Positions 13,101 through 25,100 of a DNA stretch of 64,000 nucleotides are shown here, piece by piece (the stretch's first letter is position 1; each line of letters begins with the position of its first letter). Position numbers and translations under genes: made by a program. The notes under the pieces were generated by a model. It saw only the letters and a program-made list of their open reading frames with translations, was not told where the DNA came from and did not search any database. Source of the stretch: Azorinus chamasolen (taxonomy: Eukaryota; Mollusca; Bivalvia; Cardiida; Solecurtidae); contig OY755241.1 in NCBI GenBank assembly GCA_963576725.1, positions 29,142,853 to 29,206,852 of the forward strand, written 5' to 3'.

Positions 13101-16100
13101 TCTAAAATGTCTACAATTTCCACCTTCCGTATTTCTATATAATCATTTTGTCCATGAATATTCAGTAGGTATTGAAATTTGTACTAAACTTAGAACAGGG
13201 AAAGGGTTAACTGCACTCATTAGAATTGCCTTTCCAAAAGTTTGGCAGAGAATTAACAAATACAGTAAAACCTCTCTATAACAGCCACTAAATTGTGTTA
13301 ATTAGTTAGTATTTAGGGCAGGTGGCTGCTTAAAGCAAGGTGAAAGTAAAACAGAACACTCCTGTAGGAGTGTTCTGTTTTACTTTCACCTTGCTTTAGC
13401 ATCCACCTGCCTTTAGCACAAAATACTTGATGAAATTTAGTGGCCGTTATAGAGAGGTTTTACCATATACAGTAGAACATGTCCTAAGGGGCCATTCATT
13501 TATTAAACATAGGAGTCTTAAAAAGCAGGTTATTGCTTAATAGGAGCTTTCCGCATCATTTTTGACCTGCATTAAGCTACTACCTGCCTTACAGACCGAT
13601 AATTAGACATGTTTTTGATGGCCACTTAAGACAATGCTCTTCTGTATACACTTTGAATCTACAGCTGTGCTTAAAGTTTTGATGAGTGGTTTTGCAAACA
13701 GTGTAACCCACAGCAGATTGTTTGTTCCTGGAGAAAGTTATATCCTTCTTTTCTTTTGTTACTTTAACACTACTTTATGAATATCCATATAAGAAATTAT
13801 GATATTATGAACACAGGATTTTGGAAACTATAGAGTAGGATCTATATATTATATAAGCAAACAGAGCAGACCCTGATCATACAGCTCCCACAGGAGTTGT
13901 CTGATCTGGGTATTAAAAACCTATGCTCCAGAAAAGGTGCTGACTTTTACACTGTTGTGACAAATTTGTGAAACCTGTAGCGACAATTTTGTGAAAGCTG
14001 TAGCGACAATTTTGTGAAAGCTGTAGCAATAAATTTGAAAGCCTATGCAAACAGTTTGATCCAGATTAGGATCCAAACTGTTGAACACTTTCCCTGTTTA
14101 ACCCTTCGCTTGCTGAATTTTAAAATACATTTCTCCTTTACCCATGACCTGTTGTATAATTACATATATCTTCACTGTGTACAAGTATTTCGCTGTGAAA
14201 TCACTGCTGTGGAGTGCACTGGTTGCACAATCAACTTGTAAATAGTGCAGACCCTGATGAGACAGCTCCTGCAGGAGCTGTCTCATCTGGGTCTTCACTA
14301 TTTACAGGTAGGTATATTGACGTGAATAGCAAGCGAAGGGTTAATATTCATGTAAGAAATAATGTCACATCATGAATATTTATTGGCTGAATTTTTATAG
14401 TGGTACTTGTACACAGGATATTTTGATATTAGTAGAAACTGTAGAGTCAAATCTATAATAATTTCATAAGCAAAACGAGCAGCCTCCGATCAGATGGCTT
14501 GGAGCCTCATTCAGGAGCCGTCTGATCTGGGTCTACTCTGTTTGCAAATCCGTGAAAAGGTGTTTATTAACCTATCCTCCATAAATACATCTTTCTAAGC
14601 CTCTGTAAAAGTCACTCTTTGAAACCATTGTGATAAATAGAGCATTTGCTCCATAGGAGCAAATACTCTATTTATCACAATGATTTCAAAACTACACAAT
14701 TCTAAAATTTTCCTTTTCTCTAGTAAATGCTCCTTTTTGGTAGATTTATTCAAAGAGGCTGGGTCTAAAAGTAGCCTATGGAGAAATGGGTTAATATATG
14801 AAGGAAAGGGTTAATTAATGAGGATTTATAAAAGAGTTCATGACATTATTGATATAAATTATTAACATGGAATAGTACAAACTGTATGATCAGATCTATA
14901 TTATGAGCAAACAGAGCAGACCCTCAGATCTATCGGCTCCTACAGAATGAAGTCTCTGGGTCCATGCTTATAAAACTTTTATTTGAGTCTGAAATCATCT
15001 CAAGTTTTTGATTGGTCAAATTTGAGCCAAAGGCTCAAATCTGACCAATCAAAAGCTTGAGAACCCAAATCTGACCAATCAAAAGCTTGGTATTGGTAGA
15101 AACTGTAGAGGCAGATCTAGTATAATTTCATAAGCAAAGAGAGCAGACCCAGATCAGATGGCTCTACAGGAGCTATCTGATCTGGGTCTGCACTGTTCGC
15201 AAAGCATGAAAAGGCATTACAGGATGGAAACGGTTAATAAGCAGCATCATATGGGTGTCATTTCATCATTATTATCATACAATTTTTCTTTTGTATATAT
15301 CCCTTTGATACTAATCCCTTTCTTCCAGATTTATTTAGGTTATAACCAGAATATATTTGCTACCTACTTCCTAACAGTATGACGGAGATTAAGTAGTAAT
15401 TGATCTGTATATAATGTAATTATTAATATATGTATATATATATATATTGCTAACAGTGTAGTGAAGATTAAGTAGTACTTGTAAATTATTTTACATAATG
15501 TTATATCTTGCTAACTACTACCAACCAGTATTGTGAAGATTAAGTAGTAATTATAAATTATCTGTACATACTTTAACCCTTTCCTCCATAGGCTATTTTT
15601 AGATCCAACCACTTTGAATAAATCTACTGAAAAGGAGCATTAACTAGAGAAAAGTAAAATTTTAGAATTTTGTAGTTTGAAACCATTGTAATAAAAAGAG
15701 CATTTGCTCCTATAGGAGCAAATGCTCTATTTATCACAATGGTTTCAAAAAGTGACTTTTACAGAGGTGTAGAAAGGCGTGTTTATGGAGGAAAGGGTTA
15801 ATACATAGAGCCTGTCCTACTAAGCAGCCATTCATGTACATGTATTGAAAATTGGAGTGTTACAAAACAGGTGATTGCTTAATGCAGGGCGTAAGTAAGG
15901 AGGACGCTCCTATATAAGCTTTGTGTATTACTTTGACCTACATTAACCAATTACCTCATAGGCTATTTTTAGATACAATCTCTTTGTATAAATCTACCGA
16001 AAAGGAGGATTAAGTCGAGAAAAGGAAAATTTGTAGAAGTTTGTAGTTTGAAACCATTGTGATACATAGAGCATTTGCTCCTATAGGAGCAAATGCTCTA

Positions 16101-19100
16101 TTTATCACAATGGTTTCACAAAGTGACTTTTACAGAGTCCTCAAAAGTCGTCAATATGAGGGAGGTACCATTTGCAACACTCCTATGTTCAACTTAACAC
16201 AGGTTCTACTGTACTTTAAAGCTTTTTGCTTGTGTTGATTTGTTTGTATATGTACTGACCACACCTGTGCTTTTCCTGTTAGGTTTTTGATGAGGTAAGC
16301 CACAGCGGGCTGGATCCTTTAAACCCCTTTTTCAGCAGTGACTTTGGCCCTATATTTTGGAACTGGGACTTGGTTGTTTTCTTCTTGGGCATATGAAGAT
16401 TTTGTTACATTTACCATATTTATCTTGAATATTTTGGACAGACAAATTGAGGCAAATAGTTTAGACCCAGATGAGGAGAAGTTTAATGAGGATCTACACA
16501 TTATATGCTACTGCTATTGTTTGAAGCCATCAAAAGTGTTGAATAGATTTATTCAGCTTTACAAACTGGTAAACGAAAGTTCATTAAGGGTGTCTATGTC
16601 CGAATATTCAGGGCAAATATGGTTTCATAGAAAACTAGATGTTTTGTGATGTTATTTTGATTTGAACTTTCTGTTATGTTTAGGTACAGGTTTGGTAATA
16701 ATGATCCTCTTATATTCCATCTGAGTTACATGTTTATTTTTTCATAAATAAAGCTTTCTCTCTAATTAATCTGATTTCTGATTATGCCAATAGTTTGGAT
16801 CCAGTTGAAACAGCAAGTAACTGGTCAAAGTGTAGATTTTTTGTTAGATTCTTATCAATGGCTTTAGTGTGTGTCTATCAGACTTTCTTTAACAATTTTA
16901 ATACAAGTAACATGAATTTAGCCTGTTAAGTTTAAATTCAAAGGTAACATCTTTACTTCTTTTTCAACCCTCAACCTGTTGCATATTCATGTAAGAAATA
17001 ACAACATTATGAATATTTATTAGCTGAATGTTTACAGTGGCATAATTATGTACACAGGAATATATGGTTCTGGCAGAAAATGTTAACCCTTTCCCTGTTC
17101 TGTGTTCATTCCAAATTTCAATAGCTACTGAATATTCATAGATAAAATGATTATAACGAAATATGGAAGATGGAAAATTGTAGCAATTTTAGAAAGTAAA
17201 GACACAGATCTTTGAAATTCTATTAGCAAACAGAGCCGTCTAATCTGGGTCTACTCTGTTTGCAAATGCGTGAAAACATGTTTATATGAGGGAAAGGGTT
17301 AAGTCACATCTATAATAATTTCATAAACAAACTGAGCAGATCCTGATCAGACGGCTTGTACAGGAGCCATCTCATCTGGTTCAACTCAGTTTGCAAAGAC
17401 ATAGAAAGGTGTTTATTTGAAGGAAATGGTTAAGAAGATAACCCTGTTAACCCTTTCCTCAATAGACTATTTTTAGATCCAACCTCATTGGATGCAACTA
17501 CCGAAAAGGAGCATTTACTAAAGAAAAGGAACTTTTTAGAATTTTGTAGTTTGAAACCATTGTGATAAATAGAGAATTTGCTCCTACAGGAGCAAATGCT
17601 CTATTTATCACAATGGTTGCAACAGGTGACTTTTACAGAGGCGTAGAAAGGCGTATTTATGGAGGAAAGGGTTAAGCTCAACCTGCCTGGCATGTACAAA
17701 AAGTTTGGAACCTGATGTAGCAACTTTACATCTCATCAGGATCCAAGCTGTTTGACACTCAATGGATAGTTTCTTAACCCTTTCCCTCATATGAATGTAG
17801 CCGGGTAGAGATTGTGGTAAATCAGTTGATAGGCTTTACTGTGTGGCTTGGTGGCCTGGGTTCGAGTCTCAGTCCTGTCACAACTTTTTCACCAATGTTA
17901 CAATTGGCACTTAACCTAAATAACCCGCAGTGTGATTTATATGAAAAAACATTTGTAATAATAAGAAACTCGTGGAGTGTTCTTTGAGTAAGAGTTTGGG
18001 ACGAATTCTTGTGTAGAGGGGGTGTGTGTAGCGGGGTAGAGATTGTGGGGAATGAGTTGATAGGCTTTACTGTGTGGCTTGGTAGCTCAGTCGGTAGAGT
18101 GTTGGTATGCATGGTAAGCCAAAGGCCTTGGTTCGAGTCCCAGACGAGTCACAACTTTTTCACCATGTTACATGAATACCTTTTTACGCCTTTGCAAACA
18201 GTAGACCCAGATAAGGGTCTGTTCTGTTTGCTAATAAAATCATAATAGATCTAACCATACTTTTTCTAACAGTATCAAAAAATCATGTGTACATAATTAT
18301 GCCATTATAAAAAACACAGCTAATGTGAAACATTATGTGATAGTATGAGAATCAGGTGCTTCAGAAATACCGATATACAGTAGAACATGTCCTGAGTGGC
18401 TATTCATTTATTGAACATAGGATTCTTAAAAAGCCAGTGATTGCCTAATGCAGGACTTAGTGCATTTCTTTTGACATGCATGAAGCTACCACCTGCCTTA
18501 CAGACCCATAATTAGACCACTTTTTGATGGCCAATTAAGACAGGGTCTACTGTATATGTAAATATATGAAAGCTTTTTGTAGCTTTTTTTTTATTTTTAG
18601 CTATATTTTCTCTTGTTATATCACTTATAATTACTATATCTATTCAGATACCAGGTCCTTAGGTAATGAAATGTTTTATAATATTAATCAGCCTGACATA
18701 GTAGCAAATAGTGTAGACCCTGATCCAATGATTCCCCCATGAGCCATTTGGTCTTGGTCTGCGCCATTTGTCCAGATTTGTCTGCCCAGAGGGTAATTAG
18801 GTTACTTCTTCAGTAGCTGATTGATCTGGGTCTACACTATTTTCCTAAGAATGTTTGACCAGATACATAGGATAATTTTAATAGGTGTCTAAATATTTAG
18901 AGTAAGTACTGTATATGACTTGTTTTGTTGTTGTATGTGACTATATGTGTTTATATGTGTGTTTTAAGGAGTTGGATGAGGTAATGTATAGTTCCGATGT
19001 GGGCGATTCTACAGCTTGCGGCCTGACTCAAATCTTCCTGACAATGCCAGCACCCCTATAACTATGGGCCTGCAACATCCACACTCTGTGCCCATATTGT

Positions 19101-22100
19101 ATCATATGCAAAGAGAGCAGACCCTGATGAGATGGCTCCTATAGGAGCCATCTGATCTTGGTCTACTCTGTTTGCAAAGGCGTAGAAAGATGTATTTATG
19201 GCGTAAGGGGTTAAATAGGAGAAAGTATTTTATTTCTTATACCAAAGCTGTATTTATATTTTAACTCTTTGAGTTAGGAAAATCAATGTACTGGCATTTT
19301 TAACAGTGTTGACCCGTATCACTCAGTGAACTCTCTGATTAGGCTCAGCACTTTTTGCCATTCCAAATACTCACATACCATTTCAGTTTGAACATTCAGC
19401 ATTAGAGGGTTGATGTTATCAGTGGTCTGTGGAACTTTATATAATTTCAACAAACTTAATAAAAGAACATTGTATCTTTTGCCATCATGGGCTGTGAGTG
19501 CTTGAACAATTTGTTTACAAACTTTATATATGGGCATAGACTGTGACTGCTGTGATGAGCCCCACTGTCTGTAACTGGGGTCATAATGTTATCTAAACCC
19601 TTTATCTCATCAATGACTGTATGAATATTATAAACCCTTTCCCTGTTCTATGTTTATTTCAAATTTCACTACCTGCTGAATATTCATGGACACAATAGTT
19701 ATAATGAAATATGGAATGTGGAAGCCATTTTAGAAACTAAAGAAACGGACCTTTCAAATTCCATTAGCAAGCAGAGCAGACCCTGATCAGATGGCTCCTA
19801 TAGGAGCTGTCTGATCTGGGTCTACTCTTTTTGCGTTTATATTAGAGAAAGGGTTAAAGGAATTTTTTAACAGTATTATAAACAAGAGAATTTTTACCAT
19901 GGCAGAATCTAGAATCAGAACTATATTATTCCATAAGCAAACAGAACAGACTCTGATCAGATGGCTCATACAGAAGCAGCTGGTCTGGATCTACTATGCG
20001 TACAAAGGCATAAAATAGGGAATATGTGAGAGAAAGGGTTAGGACTTCTTTTTATGTTATAACTGTGGCTATCAAACAGTAGACAGAGGTCCAGATATGA
20101 GATGCGTAAATTAAAACATTTTCAAGCATAACTTAATTATTTCTCCACCAAATCTTATGTTGTGACCACTCTTTAGAATCGTCTCGAAGAGACGATTCTA
20201 AAGAGTGGTCACAACATAGGGTTTGGTGGAGAAATGAGGATTTTAGTATTTTGGGTACGCACCTTCATCTGTTGCTCTGAGTATAGAATAACACTGTATA
20301 TGACGTATCAACAACTGTAGGTAGGAAGAGTATTTATGGATTTTAATCCTTTACTCCATGAAGACGCCTTTCTACACCTTTTGCAAACAGAGTAGACACA
20401 GATCAGATGGCCCCAATAGGAAAAGGGATATCTAAATGATATTGGCAATTAATCCTTTCAATCCGGGTCACATGTGAACTGACATATGCAAACAGTGTAG
20501 ACCCAGATCAGAGGGCTCCTAGGGGAGCCCTCTGATCAGGGTCTACACTGTTTGTCATTCAAGCAAGTTTAAGCCTTTCGTATTCAGTAGACTCTATAGT
20601 TAAGCACTGATGGGTGATTCCACTCCAATAATTCAAGGTAGAAAGAGTTGAGATACATGTAATTAAGTATTCATCTTACCTACAGCTCTGCACATCAGTT
20701 ACTCTGTACTACATGGGCCGTATTATCTCTAATGAATATGATACCCACTCTAATAAACACCCCTGTTCTTCTTGGGGAAACTAATGATCAGTAAAGGGAT
20801 TTAGCCCTTTCCCTGTTCTATATTTATACGAAATTTCAATACATAATGAATATTCGTGGACAAAATAGTTTTCATGAAATATAGATGGTGGAAAGTTGTA
20901 GCCATTTTAGAAATTTAAGGAACAGCTCAATCAAATTCCATTAGCAAACAGAGCAGACTCTGATCAAGCAGCTCCTATAGGAGCTGTCTGATCTGGGTCT
21001 ACTCTGTTTGCAGATGTGAGAAAGGCTTTTATATGAAGGAAGTGGTTGAACGCTATATATGTATGAAATAATGACATCACACATATTTATTACAATGGTT
21101 TCAATACTACACAATTCTAACGTTTTCCTTTTCTCTAGTAAATGCTCCTTTTGGGTAGATTTATTCAGCTAGGTTGGGTCTAAAAATAGCCTATCAGGGA
21201 ATGGGTTAAAAATATGTGATGCCCGAGGATCTTTTATTGGAGATAATATGGTACATGTATATCATAATGCTTGAAATATGACAATGCAAATCTCTTCTGG
21301 TAAAATATGCTGTATGAATATGAGAGATTGCATGGACTTAACCAGAACTTAGAAGACAAGGGTTATATAAAGCCTGTGCTGAGCCAGTTTGGACTTATAA
21401 CATTAGACCTGAGACAGCATGGACTAAAAGGCAAGGCCTCATACTGTATGGACTTTAATATAGTTAATGCATGTATTTGATCAAACCTAGTAGAGCTAGG
21501 CCTGAAACAGTATGGACTAATAGGTCAGGCCTGAAACTATGAGCAGAGCTAGGTCTGAAACAGCATGGACTAATAACCCAGACCTGAGGCTGTATGAGTT
21601 GAGCTAGCCCTGAGACGGCATGGACCAATTACCCAGGCCAGAAACCGTATGAGTAGAGCAAGGCCAGAGACGGCATGGGCCAATAGGTCAGGCCTGAGAC
21701 TGTTTGAGTAAAGCTAGGCCTGAGACAACATGGACTGATAACCTAGATCTGAGACTGTATGAGTTAAGCTAGGCCTGAGACAACATGGACTGATAAGCCA
21801 GATCTTTGACGATGAGTAGAGCTAGGCCTGAGACAGTATAGACTATTAAGCCAGACCTGAGACTGTTTGACCAAAGTTAGGCCTGAGACAGCCTGGACTA
21901 TTAAGCCAGACCTAAGAATGTATGAGGAGTGCTAAATTTGAGATAGCATGGACAGGACAAATAAGCTAGACTTGAGACTGCATGAGGAAAACTAAATGTG
22001 AGATAGCATGAAGTGATAAGCCAGACCTGAAATTTAATGAAGGCTAGGCTTGAGACAGCCTGAACTATTAAGTCAGACCTGAGACTGTTTGAGGAAGTCT

Positions 22101-25100
22101 AGACCTGAGACAATGTGGACGATTAAGCCAGAAGTGATGAAATTTATGATATCTTTTGAAAACAGCTTTGATCTATATTAGATCGTAACAGGATTAAAAT
22201 GTTTGGAAACTCAGACTGTTTGTTTGCAAGAAATGAATGAAAATTTTCTTTGAAAATTATAACAAAGGACAATCATGTTATTACAATCATGTACTCATAA
22301 AGACTACATAATGTTATTTGTCCCAATATAAGGTGAAAGAGTTGTCTCAACATAGGGTTAAGGAGATATTACAACATAGAATTAAAGAGTTATCACACCA
22401 TAGACTTGATGAGATACTACAACATAGAATTATAGAGCTGTCACTACAAAGACAGAATGAGAAATTACAACCTAGGATCGAAGAGTTGTCACAACATACA
22501 CTTAATGAGGTATTACAACATAGAATTGAAGAGTTGTCACATTATACAGATTTAATGAGGTATTACAACGTAGGATTGAAGAGTTGTCACAACATAGGAT
22601 TAAAGAGTTGTCACAATAGAGTTAAGATGTCACAACATAGCATTATAGAGATGTCACAACATAGAGTTAATGAGATGTCACATTTAATTTAACATAGGGT
22701 TTGGAGGAGTAACAAAGGGAGCTTATTCTTAACCATTTCCCTGTTGGATGCACATTTAAAAAATAATGTAAACAAGACCAAACAGAGCAGACCCTGATCA
22801 GACAGCTCCTTTAGGATCTGTCTGATCTTGGTCTTCTCTGTTTGCAAAGGCGTGATAAAGAGTGTATAATGGGGAAAGGGTTAGAAAAAGGTTTTATTTA
22901 TGCATGTTATCTATGCTCTTGGTTAGCTCTATGCTTTTGGTTTTACTCCAGTATTCCATTTCTATCTTTCATAGTACCATATACTCTAAATATTCATGCA
23001 AATAGTGCAGATCCAGATCAAACTGCATCTTAAGTTATCAGAATTGTAATAGTTTTAATTATTACAGTAGAACCTGTCTTAATCCTTCGCTTGTTATTCA
23101 CGTCAATATACCTACCTGTAAATAGTGAAGACCCAGATGAGACAGCTCCTGCAGGAGCTGTCTCATCAGGGTCTGCACTATTTACAAGTTTGTTGTGCAA
23201 CCAGTGCACTCCACAGCAGTGATTGCATAGCGAAATACTTGTACACAGTGAAGATATATGTAATTATACAACAGGGCATGGGTAAAGAAGGAGAAATGTA
23301 TTTTAAAATTCAGCAAGCGAAGGGTTAAGTGACCATCAAAATGAAGTCTAATTATTGGCCAGTATGGCAGGTGGTAGCTTAATACAGGTCAAAAGTAATG
23401 CAGAAAGCTCCATCAGTTTCTGCATTATGCTTGCCCTGTATTAAACAATCACCTGCTTTTTAAGATTCCTGTGTAGTATAAGGTCACTTAAGACAGGTTG
23501 TACTGTACAACCAGTGGAGAGAGGGGATGCCTGGATATTTAGGGTATTTATGGGTCTCTTGCAAGTGCGCGCATTGTTTAATGTATTATTATGTAATAAA
23601 CAGACAGAATATTGTATAATGTATTAGCAAATACTGATGTACAGAATGTAAAACTACACACGTATATATATTGGCCAGATTATTTGGGGGAAAAAAGGTC
23701 TCTTAGACAAGTGTTAAATTTTAATGGTGTAGACCAGTGTTGTATGAACATAACATCTGAGCAGGATCTGTAATGTCTTTGGATATGTAGAAGCTCATCC
23801 TGTACTCCTTGACTATTTATGCGAAAAATAAAGACTTAATGAATATTGATTATCTGAAGTTTTACATGATTACTGAATGAACAGCTTGTTTAACTTTTTC
23901 CTTCATATAAACGTTTTCACACATTTGCAAACAGAGTAGACCCAGATCAGACAGCTCCTATAGGTAAAGATTGCTTCTCACTTTTCATAGACAGAGCTAA
24001 CATTTTTGCATGCATTGATTTGTTATTGGTTGTCACATACTTTTATAAAGTGTTTATCCTGCTATTTTTAGATCCAGCCTCTTTGAACCTCTACCGAAAA
24101 GGAACATTAACTAGAGAAAAGGAAAATTTTAGAATTTTGTAGTTCAAAAACCATTGTGATAAATAGAGCATTTGCTCACAATGGTTTCAAAAAGTGACTT
24201 TTACAGAGGCGTAGAAAGGCATATTTATGGAGGAAAGGGTTAACACTTTGAATGCTGACTATTTAGTGTGGAATGGTCCATCATTGTTTATCAGAAGTGC
24301 CCATACAATATGACAGGGTAAAATTGGTGACATGAGTTTGATTGCAAACAGGGCAAATCTACTTTGAGCCCTCTTATCTGGGTCTACATTGTTTGTAAAT
24401 GCGGGTATACACGGGTCTCACATTCAAATTGTTAATATTGTATGAGGTACATGTGCATTAGCTTGTGTAGTAACAATAAAAATCATTTGTCTAACCAATG
24501 TGATATTGAAGACAGATTTTATTATACAGATTAACTCACAGTTTATTTACTTATAATTGTTATTGTTAAATTTAGTATGCTTGTATATTTTCAGTTAAAC
24601 ATAGAACTTTTTACATGTCATTTACTTGCAGGGTGTTAAGCTTTTAAAAGCTTATTTTGAGAGCAGGTTTTGTGATGTCTGGTGCAATGATCATTCATTG
24701 GTTTAATTCCCCGAATATGTTAATGCTTGACTGTTTGTTTGTCTATTTGTCTGTCTGTTTGTCTATTTGTCTGTTTATTTGTCTATTTGTCTGTCAGGAG
24801 CCATGTCAAGTTCATGGTCAAACTTTAAGGTCAATGGGCAAATTTCTGTGTTGTTATATTGTTTGGTCCTTTGGGATCATGAATTTCAATGCTTTAAGTT
24901 ATGGAAATTGAATACTGCTTAAGATGATGCTAGAGGTTGTGAGTAGTGTTGCACTTTTCATAACTGCTCATGAACAGACTCAATAAAACCAAGTACGCAG
25001 TTTTCATTTTCTGCATTGCTGTTTTTATTTTCAAAGTGTCTCCTACTTTCAGAATTATAAGCAACTGGACATTCTGTACACACATCATTTACTGCATCTC

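Larger units (their letters stand above)
14083..14814. mobile_element. M1 MITE with two nested insertions (M3 and M2)
   Basis: The M1 segments are CACTTTCCCTG / TATTCATGTAAGAAATAATG ... GTGAAAAGGTGTTTA / TATATGAAGGAAAGGGTTAA. Both interruptions are flanked by TTAA on each side. Confidence 0.85.
17774..18340. mobile_element. M1 MITE interrupted by a tRNA-containing insertion
   Basis: TTAACCCTTTCCCTCATATG is followed after 23 bp by foreign DNA (17797-18172), then GAATACCTTTTTACGCCTTTG and a reduced palindrome (AGTAGACCCAGATAAGGGTC) resume. Confidence 0.65.

Noticed and set aside
16283..16394. Long version of microexon 1 reading through the donor ([12 protein letters not shown]...)
   Set aside because: It meets a stop at about 16392 and no family member has such an end. 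Kept only as a remote alternative truncated isoform.
24632..24667. Possible extra unc-18 exon [12 protein letters not shown] after a cag acceptor
   Set aside because: The length is not phase-compatible between phase-0 exons and no Sec1/Munc18 sequence matches.
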